From Planomicrobium soli (lineage in GTDB: Bacteria; Bacillota; Bacilli; Bacillales_A; Planococcaceae), in the NCBI RefSeq assembly GCF_003014655.1, contig NZ_PYAT01000011.1, forward strand, positions 1-64,000: a stretch of 64,000 nt of DNA, in the 5' to 3' direction. Numbering within the stretch: position 1 is the stretch's first letter; each line of letters opens with the position of its first letter. This document shows positions 16,049 to 25,064 of the stretch, in pieces. A model generated the notes under the pieces. It searched no databases, was not told the DNA's origin, and saw only the letters and a list, made by a program, of their open reading frames with translations. A program made the position numbers and the translations under genes.

Positions 16049-16369
16049 CTAAACCATACTATCGTCTGGATTATGCCGATACATTTCCAGATCGATCAGC
16101 CCTGACCGATTAATTTCTACACCTTCTTGCTCGAGCAACGTGCGTTGAAGGTGCCGGGCCTCTTCATCAGCAAGAACCAGTTTCCCTTGGGAATTGACTA
16201 TTCGATGCCAGGGCAATCCATGCTTTTCGCTCATACTGTGCAGCAATCTGGCAATTTGCCTTGCGCCTCTAGGACTTCCAGCGCATCTTGCCACTTGGCC
16301 GTAGGTCATCACTTTTCCGGCTGGCACATTCTGTATGACTTGCAGTGCTTTTTCAGTGAACGGTTGCAT
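16049..16369 (-). CDS. alkyltransferase-like (ATL) DNA-binding protein, MGMT family
   Basis: 106 aa, consisting only of the MGMT C-terminal DNA-binding domain. It has the arginine-finger/HTH region (GKVMTYGQVARCAGSPRGARQIARLL), but the active-site PCHR is replaced by PWHR (LPWHRIVN). ATL proteins with this change bind O6-alkylguanine without repairing it and recruit nucleotide excision repair. It is not an active methyltransferase, because the acceptor Cys is missing. The weak ribosome site GTGGGGATTG suggests low expression. Confidence 0.88.
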   Translation of the reverse strand: MQPFTEKALQVIQNVPAGKVMTYGQVARCAGSPRGARQIARLLHSMSEKHGLPWHRIVNSQGKLVLADEEARHLQRTLLEQEGVEINRSGLIDLEMYRHNPDDSMV

Positions 16370-16407
16370 GCACTTTCAATCCCCACTTTTAAAAATTTCG
16401 AACATTC

Positions 16408-16881
16408 CTACGATCTTATTGACTGCTTCAATTCATTTTCTAAAACACCTTCACGATACGTGTGCACAATATCTTTACTGAATTCATATAACGGCAATTT
16501 CGCTGTTTCAAGAGACAATCCTTCACTTCTAAAGTGAAGATATTTATAGTAATCGACTGTTCGTTCAATCACCTCTTCTAATCCTTGAAGCGATTTTTCT
16601 CCTTGATAAAGAAGAGGGCGATTCATATCCAAGCCTTTTACATCGTCGGCATAAAGAGATTGAAGATTATCTAAATCTTCTACTGTTTGATCAAATAAGA
16701 TTTGTCTTTTTTCTAGTCTATAATATTTGCGCCAATATACAAACACTTCTTTTGCTACTCCTAATTTTTTAGCACCTTGAGAAGCATTTAGTTCTTCGAC
16801 GATACACGTTTCGTACATAATCTTCTTTAAGGATTTTTTATTTTCTCTTTCCAGCAACCCTTTATATTGCAAGTATCTCAT
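16408..16881 (-). CDS. hypothetical helical protein with HTH-like segment
   Basis: 157 aa, soluble, Lys/Glu/Tyr/Leu rich. Residues about 30-60 (VEELNASQGAKKLGVAKEVFVYWRKYYRLEKRQ) look like a helix-turn-helix of the kind found in small regulators or transposase OrfA proteins; the rest is predicted helical. GAGGAGGTACATAT precedes the ATG. It follows the FemAB-like gene in the same direction with a 45-bp gap, so it may be the last gene of that operon. Function not recognised. Confidence 0.65.
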   Translation of the reverse strand: MRYLQYKGLLERENKKSLKKIMYETCIVEELNASQGAKKLGVAKEVFVYWRKYYRLEKRQILFDQTVEDLDNLQSLYADDVKGLDMNRPLLYQGEKSLQGLEEVIERTVDYYKYLHFRSEGLSLETAKLPLYEFSKDIVHTYREGVLENELKQSIRS

Positions 16882-16926
16882 ATATGTACCTCCTCGGCAT
16901 TTTTAAGTGCTATGGCAATTGTTGAT

Positions 16927-17940
16927 TTATCCATACCTATATCGCTTAACCAAATCCGTTTCTTTTGAAGAAACCAATTTACTATAAACAGGAACATCAT
17001 GTACATGTTGTCCGATAAAAAATGTGGCAGGCTCCATATTGCTTATTTCTTGCTTTAAATTCTTGCGAGGCTCGTGATCACCTTTAAAATCGCCCCCTAA
17101 ATGCAAATAGGAGAAATGATTTTCTTCTCCCCATTCGGCAATTTTCCACAAAAGAGATTGACAAGCATTCTCGTCTCTTTGTCCACTAACACTTCCTTCT
17201 AAATGGTAAAAAATAGTGTCTCCCATTGCTAATACATAACAAGCAGAAACCAATTTCTCTTCTTGATATGCCCCAAACAAATGCAAGCTTGGCCCTAACG
17301 AGCTAATCAGCGCTTCAAAATAGTCGTTTGTGAAAAAGTAATAACTGTCGGCTTCTTCCCTTCTTCTGGCAGCTGAATAATACAGAACAAGGAAATCGAA
17401 GAGATGACGTACGGTACCTAGTTTTTTTATAATTACTTGATTGTCAGAGTTAGGACTATTATTGGTATAGGATTTATTTGTTTTAAGCTGTTGAACATGC
17501 TGTTTAATGTCTAAAGTATATGTGGCATACATCGGATATAGCGGTAGTTGGTTTATGAAAAAAGAAGCATTATTCGCTATAGGGTGAAACCGGATCAGCT
17601 CTACTATAATTTTTTCATCTCGGCAAAATCTTTCGAAAGCCCTTCTGAAATTCTTTGTTAATTTCTCCCCATCCCCTTTGATTTTTAACAAGGGTCCTCC
17701 ATATCCGAAAGGTGTAGTAATATCAAAGTAAGAAGCATCTTCCTCGTTGATCAATCTTTTTATGAACGGATAAGCAACTTCTCCTTCGTCATCTACATAG
17801 TAGAAAAGCAGAGGCTCGCCAGGATCTAGTTTGATGGCACTTAAAAAATACTGGGCCGTGTAGTAAATATCCGAGAATTGAAACAAATCCAGAATTTTTT
17901 GCCACCGCACATGTTCCCGTACGGACACTAGCTCGTACAT
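16927..17940 (-). CDS. FemAB/GNAT-like acyltransferase of polysaccharide type
   Basis: 337 aa from the ATG at 17940, which has GGGGTGAAG upstream; an ATG 33 bp further up lacks a ribosome site. It resembles the tandem-GNAT FemAB/BioF2-like family: an N-terminal half with FDITTPFGYGGPLL, and a C-terminal GNAT half with LFGAYQEEKLVSACYVLAMGDTIFYHLEGS and LHLGGDFKGD. Such proteins add amino acids or acyl groups to cell wall or polysaccharide precursors. It lies directly after the Wzz-like gene, consistent with exopolysaccharide decoration. Substrate unknown. Confidence 0.75.
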   Translation of the reverse strand: MYELVSVREHVRWQKILDLFQFSDIYYTAQYFLSAIKLDPGEPLLFYYVDDEGEVAYPFIKRLINEEDASYFDITTPFGYGGPLLKIKGDGEKLTKNFRRAFERFCRDEKIIVELIRFHPIANNASFFINQLPLYPMYATYTLDIKQHVQQLKTNKSYTNNSPNSDNQVIIKKLGTVRHLFDFLVLYYSAARRREEADSYYFFTNDYFEALISSLGPSLHLFGAYQEEKLVSACYVLAMGDTIFYHLEGSVSGQRDENACQSLLWKIAEWGEENHFSYLHLGGDFKGDHEPRKNLKQEISNMEPATFFIGQHVHDVPVYSKLVSSKETDLVKRYRYG

Positions 17941-17969
17941 ATTCTTCACCCCTGTTTTCAGCTGAGAAA

Positions 17970-18650
17970 TCATTTAAACACTGTTTGCAATTTCACTTCG
18001 TCGTTGGCCTTCTTTTTTCTTCTTCGGCCGCGTTCATTATTTTTAAAAGCGATATTCAGCATTTCAGTAATAAAAGCTACTAAAATTCCGACAATAAAGC
18101 CAAAGGCACCTGCCAGCCCTAAATCAAAAATTAGATTCTCACCTAATGAAGAATTGACAGTTTCTTCGGAAGCTTGAGTAATAACAGTGATATTATCGGT
18201 TTCAAACCAGTCCATTAAAACATTTTGTAAAACACCAGTTAGCGTGTTTGCAATTTCCACCGCTTCCTTACTGTTGCTGTTGCTTACTGTGATATTAATA
18301 ACTTGCGGATTCGACGCATGCGTAATAGTAATCATTTCATGCAGCTCGTGCACTGAATATTGAAGATTCAGTTCCGTAAGAGTTGCATCAAGTACATCTT
18401 CACTTTTCAATATTTTCCCATAGGCTTCTATAATCATAGAATCGGACTGATCGCTGGCAATATTCCCCTCAGGCGTTTCACCCACTATCTCTTCCACCCA
18501 GATTTGAGTAGTAGCTTCAAAATCAGGTGTTACAATAAATTCAAGCAAAAACCAAACCGTCGCTATTGAAAAGAAAGTGATAGAAACAATTAAACTTAAC
18601 CGTTTTCTTAAGTTCTTTAAAATATTTAGAACGGTTACCTCTTCGCTCAT
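17970..18650 (-). CDS. Wzz/YveK-type polysaccharide chain-length regulator
   Basis: 226 aa. Two membrane segments (about 20-42 FFSIATVWFLLEFIV and 180-202 LGLAGAFGFIVGILVAFITEML) bracket an extracytoplasmic domain, the Wzz/CapA topology. The cytoplasmic tail is basic (ERGRRRKKK). These proteins activate a partner tyrosine kinase and set polymer length, but no kinase gene is next to it. AAGGAGGCAACC precedes the ATG. It is the first gene of a small operon with the FemAB-like gene. Confidence 0.85.
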   Translation of the reverse strand: MSEEVTVLNILKNLRKRLSLIVSITFFSIATVWFLLEFIVTPDFEATTQIWVEEIVGETPEGNIASDQSDSMIIEAYGKILKSEDVLDATLTELNLQYSVHELHEMITITHASNPQVINITVSNSNSKEAVEIANTLTGVLQNVLMDWFETDNITVITQASEETVNSSLGENLIFDLGLAGAFGFIVGILVAFITEMLNIAFKNNERGRRRKKKANDEVKLQTVFK

Positions 18651-19042
18651 GCAGGTTGCCTCCTTATAAACAGAATGATAATTGATTAGTATTTCTAAAA
18701 ATTCAGATAATTGTAGTACCTTTATATCATATATTTTTAGTTCAATCTACTCTTTTTCAGAAAAATTAGAAATTTTTTTCATCTTAAATAAGCATATAGT
18801 CTGCCAATATATTTACTTTCATTACAAATATTACAAGTATGGTTCTTTTGACTTATTTCGCCTTTTTTAACAGAATTTTTTAGAAAAAGCTAAAATGCTT
18901 TAATTGCTTGATATATCAGAAGATGTTTTATATAAATTTTCTTTCTTAATATTAATTAGGTATTTTGTACTGCAACACGAAAATTCTTCTATATTTTTTT
19001 GTTTTTAAAAATCATATGTTTCTATAATATAAAAAAATATAT
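18651..19042. other. AT-rich intergenic region
   Basis: About 390 bp of strongly AT-rich sequence upstream of the Wzz-like operon and downstream of the winged-helix gene. Short ORFs here have no ribosome sites. No regulatory motif was recognised. Confidence 0.4.
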
Positions 19043-19079
19043 AAAAAAAAGCCTCACTCGGGGAGTGAGGCTTTCTTTT
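19043..19079. terminator. bidirectional terminator after the winged-helix gene
   Basis: A 12-bp stem AAAGCCTCACTC / GAGTGAGGCTTT, 3-nt loop, with A- and T-runs on the two sides. Confidence 0.88.
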
Positions 19080-19380
19080 ACTCTTTCCATAATCCTATAA
19101 TTCCATTCCGGCGATAAATTATTTTTTGGTCTTCCAGTGTTTTTAATATTTTAGATAACGTTTGGTGCGGCATATTCAATTCCCCTGTAATTTCTTTGAT
19201 AGTTTTAAAAAGCACACCCTCCTTTGTGGCATTTTTCATAAAATATCGCATAAATTTTTCTCCTAATTCAGCTATTCGTTCAGACTCAGAAGAAAAACAT
19301 TCTTTCCATACATCAATGGTTTTCGTATCCGATAAAGACAGAGTCCCATAATCACTATTTCTCTTAACCGATATCACCAT
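19078..19380 (-). CDS. winged-helix protein, RepL-like
   Basis: 100 aa. The C-terminal 60 residues form a winged helix (IKEITGELNMPHQTLSKILKTLEDQKIIYRRNGIIGLW) similar to the DNA-binding region of RepL-type plasmid replication proteins and of small MarR-like regulators. The N-terminus is too short for a complete RepL. It stands alone with its own terminator. It could be a chromosomal regulator or a remnant of a plasmid gene. Confidence 0.6.
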   Translation of the reverse strand: MVISVKRNSDYGTLSLSDTKTIDVWKECFSSESERIAELGEKFMRYFMKNATKEGVLFKTIKEITGELNMPHQTLSKILKTLEDQKIIYRRNGIIGLWKE

Positions 19381-19512
19381 GAAAACCTCCTATTTTTTTA
19401 CTTTTCAACATCTTATATTTACATATATACCCACGAATTTATTATATATACATAAATCTGTAAATTTATCTAATAATTCTAAAAGCGTCTCTTCTTCTCT
19501 TTTGTTTTGCAC

Positions 19513-19540
19513 AAAAAAACCGCTCCTTTAGAAGGAGCGG
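19513..19540 (-). terminator. terminator of the M20 operon
   Basis: Stem CCGCTCCTT / AAGGAGCGG with a 3-nt loop, followed on the minus strand by TTTTTTTG, seven bases past the last gene of the operon. Confidence 0.88.
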
Positions 19541-19546
19541 ACCAGT

Positions 19547-20851
19547 TTATTGTTCCATTTTTTTTTCGATAAAATCTTTTAATACATGAATACCAGCTAT
19601 ACAATCATTTAACGAAGACCATTCTTTCGGATTATGGCTGATTCCGTCTTTGCTTCTGACAAAGAGCATAGCCACCGGGATATGCCGACCAAGAATCATG
19701 GCATCATGTCCAGCGCCGCTTGGTATGTATACCGGCACAATATCAAATTTTTTTAACGAGTCAGCCAGTTGGGCTTGTAATTCATCATCAATTGGAACAG
19801 GTTGGATTTTTGTATTCTGCTTAACGAGTAATTCGATTTGATGGGTGGCTGCAATAGATTCTGCTTCTTGTACAATCCTATCTAAAAGCTGATCACGAGG
19901 ACTTTCGTAAATATCCCGTATATCCACATGAAGCGTTACCTTTTCCGGAATAACATTAATGCCATTAGGTGATACTTCAAGCTTTCCAACAGTTGCAACA
20001 GCTGTTTCGCTTACTAGGCTAGGAAACTCAGGAATTTTTTGAATAAAAGCAGCAGCAGCCACTAACGGATCTTTCCTGCCTATCATTGGCGTATTGCCAG
20101 CATGCCCTGCTTCACCGGTAAACTCAACTTCCAGCCATGCCGGCCCCGCAATGCCATTTACAATTCCTACCGGTTGATCCGCCTGCTCCAACTTTTTGCC
20201 TTGTTCAATATGGACTTCCACAAACAGTTCCAATTCGGCAACATCTCGTTTCGCTTTCTTAAAAGCCTCTAAAGAACTGCCGTACCGCTCCAGTACCTGT
20301 TCTAACGTTTCTCCATTGTAATCCCGTAACTGGTTCATTTCTTCCTCACTGATATCGCCCGTCATTGCACGGCTTCCACTTAAACCGCTATTAAACCGAG
20401 AGCCTTCCTCATCAGTGAAAATGATAACTTCATACGGCTTTGGTGGTACATAGCCCGTTTCTTTCCAAGCTTCAACCACTTCTAAAGCGGAAAGCACACC
20501 GAGAGGCCCGTCAAAATTGCCTCCGTTAGGTACACTGTCTACATGGGAACCAGAAGCGATTGCGCGGCCTGCACTATCTTTTCCATCAAGTCTTCCTTTT
20601 ACATTTCCCGCTCCATCTTCCGTCACTGAAAGACCTGCTTCAGCCATCCAAGATTTCACCAATTCTTTTGCCTTTTGCTCTTTGTCTGATAAGCCAGGAC
20701 GCTTTACACCGCCTACTTGCGTATAACCGATGAACGACAATTCGTGAAGCCGCTTAGCCAAGCGTTCCCCGTTTACTCCTGAATGCGTCAACTCAGCGTT
20801 GTAATTTCTCATTAATTCTTCATAAACCGGATTTAGTTCTTCAGAAGCCAT
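19547..20851 (-). CDS. M20 family amidase (N-carbamoyl-amino acid hydrolase / allantoate amidohydrolase type)
   Basis: 434 aa zinc amidohydrolase of the hydantoinase/carbamoylase branch of M20. Metal and catalytic motifs: ASGSHVDSVPNGGNFDGPLG, FTDEEGSRF, VEVHIEQG, and PSGAGHDAMILG near the C-terminus. It would release an amino acid from an N-carbamoyl or ureido substrate. No allantoin genes are near, so the substrate is more likely an N-carbamoyl or similar amino acid. It is the last gene of a three-gene operon with a second M20 enzyme and a transporter; AGGAGGGAAAAC precedes the ATG. Confidence 0.87.
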   Translation of the reverse strand: MASEELNPVYEELMRNYNAELTHSGVNGERLAKRLHELSFIGYTQVGGVKRPGLSDKEQKAKELVKSWMAEAGLSVTEDGAGNVKGRLDGKDSAGRAIASGSHVDSVPNGGNFDGPLGVLSALEVVEAWKETGYVPPKPYEVIIFTDEEGSRFNSGLSGSRAMTGDISEEEMNQLRDYNGETLEQVLERYGSSLEAFKKAKRDVAELELFVEVHIEQGKKLEQADQPVGIVNGIAGPAWLEVEFTGEAGHAGNTPMIGRKDPLVAAAAFIQKIPEFPSLVSETAVATVGKLEVSPNGINVIPEKVTLHVDIRDIYESPRDQLLDRIVQEAESIAATHQIELLVKQNTKIQPVPIDDELQAQLADSLKKFDIVPVYIPSGAGHDAMILGRHIPVAMLFVRSKDGISHNPKEWSSLNDCIAGIHVLKDFIEKKMEQ

Positions 20852-20861
20852 GTTTTCCCTC

Positions 20862-22037
20862 CTATTTGGTTAAGTAAGCCCAAGCATATTGTGCATAAAG
20901 TTCAGCACCGGTTTCCAACGCTTCCTCATCAACATTAAATCTGCCGTGGTGGTGCGCCCACTCAGTGTCTTTCTCCGGATTGCCACTTCCTACAAGAGCA
21001 AAGCTTCCAGGAACTTCATCTAAATAAAAAGAAAAATCTTCTCCGCCCATTGTCGGTTTCTCCTCATATAATCGGTTTTCACCAAAAGCTTCAATTGCAA
21101 CTTGCTGAACAAGTTCCGCACTTTCACTACCGTTAATAACTGCTTGTGTGCCTCTAATATATTCCAATTCAGCAGTTCCACCGTAAATGGAAGCTGTATG
21201 GTCCGCATAAACCTGGAGCTGCTTTTCAATGTGGTCCCGAACCGCCGGATCAAAACAACGCACCGTTCCTTCAATTTCAGCATTTTCAGCGATAACATTA
21301 AATCGGGTGCCAACAATCATTTTGCCTACCGTTATTACTGCCGGTTGTGCTGGATCAATTGTCCGAGAAACAATAGACTGCAGATTCATGACAAACGACG
21401 AAGCGATGACAGCTGCATCAATACAAGCTTGCGGCATTGCTCCATGACCGCCTCTTCCCTTAAAATTCACCTTGAAAATATCGGCTGAAGCAAAAGATGG
21501 GCCAGGCGTGCAAGAAACGCTATGAGTCGGTGATTGCGACCAAATGTGAATGCCGAATACATTGTCAGCGCCCTCTACAGCTCCTTGTTCCACCATTGCT
21601 TTTGCACCCGTTGCCACTTCTTCCGCCGGCTGGAAGATAAAACGGACGGTGCCTGGAAGTTCTTCTTTTACTTCCACTAAAGCTTTAGCGGCTGCAAGAA
21701 GCATCGCCGTATGGGCGTCATGGCCGCACGCATGCATTTTTCCTTTTTCTGCGGATTTATAAGGCAAATCCTCATTAAGCTCTTCTACTGACAAAGCATC
21801 CATGTCTGCTCGAAGCGCCACGATCTTACCCGCTTTTCCGCCAACAAGTTCGCCGATTACACCGGTCGGTTCTGTTTTGCGGCTTTCGATGCCAAGCTCC
21901 TGTAAATAATCATATACAAATTGGGAAGTCTTATATTCTTCCCATGACAGCTCGGGTTCACTATGAAGTTTTTGGCGGATGTTAACCATTTCTTCGCTAT
22001 TTTCTTTAATCGCTTTTTTGATTGTTTCGTTTATCAA
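20862..22037 (-). CDS. M20 family N-acyl amino acid amidohydrolase
   Basis: 391 aa of the HipO/AmaA/YkuR type. Zinc motifs: RADMDAL, ACGHDAHTAML, QPAEEV with the catalytic Glu pair, GRGGHGAMPQ in the dimerisation lid, and GGEDFSFYL at the end. It hydrolyses N-acyl (acetyl, benzoyl or similar) amino acids. The start is TTG at 22037 after AGGGGGTATG. Ten bases separate it from the next M20 gene, so both are co-expressed; together with the transporter they suggest uptake and cleavage of N-modified amino acids. Confidence 0.87.
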   Translation of the reverse strand: MINETIKKAIKENSEEMVNIRQKLHSEPELSWEEYKTSQFVYDYLQELGIESRKTEPTGVIGELVGGKAGKIVALRADMDALSVEELNEDLPYKSAEKGKMHACGHDAHTAMLLAAAKALVEVKEELPGTVRFIFQPAEEVATGAKAMVEQGAVEGADNVFGIHIWSQSPTHSVSCTPGPSFASADIFKVNFKGRGGHGAMPQACIDAAVIASSFVMNLQSIVSRTIDPAQPAVITVGKMIVGTRFNVIAENAEIEGTVRCFDPAVRDHIEKQLQVYADHTASIYGGTAELEYIRGTQAVINGSESAELVQQVAIEAFGENRLYEEKPTMGGEDFSFYLDEVPGSFALVGSGNPEKDTEWAHHHGRFNVDEEALETGAELYAQYAWAYLTK

Positions 22038-22053
22038 GTTACATACCCCCTAT

Positions 22054-23250
22054 TTATAAGAATCCTACAAATATACCAGCCAGCACGACGGATACGATCG
22101 TAACAGTGATAAATCCGGCAACAAGCATTGGCGGCAGCATATGGCTCATCAACACTTCACGCTCTTTTGCATCTTTTGTCAAGGCGTTGATAACTTCTAC
22201 CGTAATAATATAGTCAGCCGGAAAGCCATATAAAGCCGTTAACGATACCGCAAATGCCATCTCTTTGCTTATTTTCAGGATTTTCCCCATGATAAAGGAA
22301 AAAACATACATGCCCGCAACACCAATTACAATACAAGCGATAAGCGGGTAGACAATTTCAAGCATCATGCTTGGAGTAGCATTTTTTAAACCATCGAAGA
22401 TAAATAGCAAAAGCCCCATGATCGCAAACCCGAAAGCATTCGCTTTTTGCAATGGATGACGCTCCAAAAATCCGATGCTGCGCCCTACTACTCCAAAGAA
22501 TAGGCAAAGAACAAACGGGCTGATTTCAACAACAGGTGCTGCTAGTGTAGATACAAGATACGCTAAATAACCAACAAATGCCAGGCGGGTAAACTTGAAA
22601 AAATCAGTGTTGTATTTTTCCGGCATTCTTGCAAACATTTTCGGCTCCCGCAGTTCTTCTTCAGGACTGGCCGGCTGTTCTTCCACCAATTTCCGCTCTG
22701 TCAGTTCATTATTCCGGTATTTCTTCAGTAAGTTCCTACCTTCTCTTTTCAGCATAATAGAGGTTAGTGGATATCCGGCAAAACCTTGCATTACATAAAT
22801 GACGATTGCAAAGACAGCCAAAGTCGGCAATCCGGCTGCTTGTGCGCCTTCCGACATAATCAAAGCCGATACTACACCACCGACCAATGGCGGAATCGCA
22901 ACAACAACTGTTTGAAAGTCGAATAGCAGTGTGCCAATACTAAATAAAGCTGCTACAATCCCTGCAATTCCTGCCAATGCAATCAAAATAGTTCTCCATT
23001 GGGCTTTTAATTCGTTGAGCGATAACAATGTCCCCATATTTGTAATCAGTAAATAAATTAACAGCACGGCCACCCCGGATGGCACTCCCGCTAACGCTAC
23101 TATATCTGCCGGGAAGAATGTCCAATATCCAATCAAGAACAAAACTGCGCTTATAAACATGGAAGGGATCCATGCACGTGTCCGTATAGAAACAATTTCC
23201 CCAATAAATAAAATTAAGACCAAAATCGAAAAAGCTAACATCTGAGTCAT
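22054..23250 (-). CDS. polytopic membrane transporter, GltS-like
   Basis: 398 aa with about 11-12 hydrophobic segments and a charged cytoplasmic loop around residues 185-215 (RKLVEEQPASPEEELREP). The two halves have similar hydrophobic layout, with glycine-rich elements LVGGVVSALIMSEG and LYGFPADYI, as in sodium-coupled glutamate/2-oxo-acid carriers. The family was not identified with certainty. AGGAGGAAGAAAGA precedes the ATG. It is the first gene of the M20 operon, so it is likely to import the amidohydrolase substrate. Confidence 0.7.
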   Translation of the reverse strand: MTQMLAFSILVLILFIGEIVSIRTRAWIPSMFISAVLFLIGYWTFFPADIVALAGVPSGVAVLLIYLLITNMGTLLSLNELKAQWRTILIALAGIAGIVAALFSIGTLLFDFQTVVVAIPPLVGGVVSALIMSEGAQAAGLPTLAVFAIVIYVMQGFAGYPLTSIMLKREGRNLLKKYRNNELTERKLVEEQPASPEEELREPKMFARMPEKYNTDFFKFTRLAFVGYLAYLVSTLAAPVVEISPFVLCLFFGVVGRSIGFLERHPLQKANAFGFAIMGLLLFIFDGLKNATPSMMLEIVYPLIACIVIGVAGMYVFSFIMGKILKISKEMAFAVSLTALYGFPADYIITVEVINALTKDAKEREVLMSHMLPPMLVAGFITVTIVSVVLAGIFVGFL

Positions 23251-23407
23251 TCTTTCTTCCTCCTCTTTTCCCTATCTAGTTTCTTTTTCACTCTTTCTTT
23301 ATTGTGATAAAGTGATTGAATAATAGTATCATAGATAAGTTTCATAATGAATAGAATAAAATGACAATTTAGAAATTATGCTTTATTATGAATTCGTCAG
23401 CATCTAT

Positions 23408-23421
23408 TGAAAACGTTATCA
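23408..23421. promoter_or_regulatory. cre site (CcpA operator)
   Basis: TGAAAACGTTATCA matches the Bacillus cre consensus TGWAANCGNTNWCA at every position. It lies between the divergent M20 operon and the aldehyde dehydrogenase gene, so either or both may be under carbon catabolite control. Confidence 0.78.
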
Positions 23422-23587
23422 ATAGCTATATATTGCATACTGCCTTAAACTCGAAATAATTTCGAAAGAAGAAAAGAATTTTTAAAAATTTGATTATCTT
23501 TATAGCTTGCGAACCTTTTTTGTTTACATTTTCTCGCGAGGAGGTACGTGAGTAGGATAGTAATTTTTCAAAAGGAGGAATTATAAA

Positions 23588-25012
23588 ATGGAAGGCAAAC
23601 ACTATATTAATGGAGAATGGTCAACTTCAGGAAACGGTGTCATTGATGTGATGAATCCTGCAACCGGGGAAAAATACGGCACAGTTCCCAATGGCGGCGA
23701 GGATGAAGCAACAGCTGCAGTTGAAGCCGCTTCCGCCGCTTTTGCATCCTGGTCAAAAACAACCGTCTACGAACGGGCTTCCCTCTTAATGAGGTGGCAC
23801 GATCTCTTAATGGAGCATAAACAAGAAGTAGCAGAGATCATGACAAAAGAAATGGGCAAACCTTTAGCTGAGTCGATTGGGGAAATTGAATATTCCGCTT
23901 CATTTATTTCCTGGTTTGCGGAAGAAGCAAAACGTTCATACGGACGGCTTGTGCCGGCAACAAAAGAAGGAAAACGGATCCAAGTCCTAAAACAGCCGGT
24001 CGGTATAGTGGTTTCCATCACACCGTGGAATTTTCCTGCTGCGATGATGGCCAGAAAAATGGCTCCTGCTTTAGCCGCTGGCTGCACATTTGTAGCCAAA
24101 CCTGCAAAACTGACGCCACTAACTGCTGTGCGCATGTATGAACTGGCAGAAGAAGCCGGTTTTCCAAAAGGTGTCATCAATTTAGTGACCGGAAGCGCGA
24201 GTAAAATCGGCAAAGTTTTCACGAGCCACCCTGCTGTCCGGAAGTTGACCTTTACAGGTTCTACAGAAATCGGCAAAGAATTGATGAAGCAAAGCGCTGA
24301 ATCTATGTTGAATCTATCATTGGAACTTGGAGGCCACGCGCCAATCATCGTTTGCGATGACGCCAATATGGATTTGGCGGTTGAAGGCGTCATGGCGTCA
24401 AAATTCCGTAACGCCGGCCAAACTTGTGTGTGCGGAAACCGTATTTATGTTCAGCGGACAATCATAGAAGAATTTTCAAAACGGCTCCAAGAAGCAGCCG
24501 CTAAGCTAAAGGTCGGAAATGGCATGGATGAAGGGGTTCAAATAGGGCCGTTGGTCGACCAAGATGGTTATGAAAAATCAGAACGTCATGTAAAAGATGC
24601 GGTGGAGAAAGGCGCGAAAGTTTTAGTTGGTGGAGATGGAAAAGCGGAAAATGGCGCATTCTTCTATAACCCGACTGTACTGATCGATGCCACACCAGAT
24701 ATGCTTGTAATGCATGAAGAAACATTTGGTCCAGTGGCGCCAATTATGGCCTATGACACAGTTGAAGAAGCCGTACAACTTGCGAATGACACAAGATTCG
24801 GCTTGGCAGCTTATTTCTTTACGGATAGCTTATCCCGTGGAACTTATATCTCCGAAAACCTTGAATACGGCATTGTCGGCTGGAACGATGGCGCCCCTTC
24901 TACCGCACAAGCTCCTTTTGGCGGAATGAAAGAAAGCGGCATTGGACGGGAAGGCGGACAAGAAGGTTTGGAAGCCTTTTTGGAAACCAAATACGTTTCG
25001 ATTAAATTATAA
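23588..25012 (+). CDS. gabD: NAD(P)-dependent succinate-semialdehyde dehydrogenase family
   Basis: 474 aa aldehyde dehydrogenase. Seen: [23 protein letters not shown] (cofactor fold), FTGSTEIGK, catalytic Glu in LELGGHAP, catalytic Cys in NAGQTCVC, and [10 protein letters not shown]. The CVC pair and general pattern fit GabD-type enzymes oxidising succinate semialdehyde to succinate; other short-chain aldehydes are possible. A strong AAAGGAGGAATTATAAA site precedes the ATG. It is divergent from the M20/transporter operon, and no gabT or gabP is present. Confidence 0.87.
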   Translation: MEGKHYINGEWSTSGNGVIDVMNPATGEKYGTVPNGGEDEATAAVEAASAAFASWSKTTVYERASLLMRWHDLLMEHKQEVAEIMTKEMGKPLAESIGEIEYSASFISWFAEEAKRSYGRLVPATKEGKRIQVLKQPVGIVVSITPWNFPAAMMARKMAPALAAGCTFVAKPAKLTPLTAVRMYELAEEAGFPKGVINLVTGSASKIGKVFTSHPAVRKLTFTGSTEIGKELMKQSAESMLNLSLELGGHAPIIVCDDANMDLAVEGVMASKFRNAGQTCVCGNRIYVQRTIIEEFSKRLQEAAAKLKVGNGMDEGVQIGPLVDQDGYEKSERHVKDAVEKGAKVLVGGDGKAENGAFFYNPTVLIDATPDMLVMHEETFGPVAPIMAYDTVEEAVQLANDTRFGLAAYFFTDSLSRGTYISENLEYGIVGWNDGAPSTAQAPFGGMKESGIGREGGQEGLEAFLETKYVSIKL

Positions 25013-25020
25013 GAGATTAG

Positions 25021-25058
25021 AAAAAGGGGTACAGGAGATTTATTCCTGTACCCCTTTA
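25021..25058. terminator. bidirectional terminator between gabD and thrB
   Basis: A 14-bp stem AAAGGGGTACAGGA / TCCTGTACCCCTTT, 6-nt loop, with flanking A and T runs; serves both convergent genes. Confidence 0.88.
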
Positions 25059-25064
25059 TTTTCT

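Noticed and set aside
16049-16369. Active O6-methylguanine-DNA methyltransferase
   Set aside because: The acceptor Cys of PCHR is Trp, so alkyl transfer is not possible.
18651-19042. Small plus-strand ORF of about 62 codons
   Set aside because: Phe/Ile/Tyr-rich product typical of AT-rich noise, no ribosome site.
23548-23587. Short GTG frame ending just before gabD as an upstream regulatory ORF
   Set aside because: AGGAGG is only three bases from the GTG, too close for initiation, and the peptide has no distinguishing feature.
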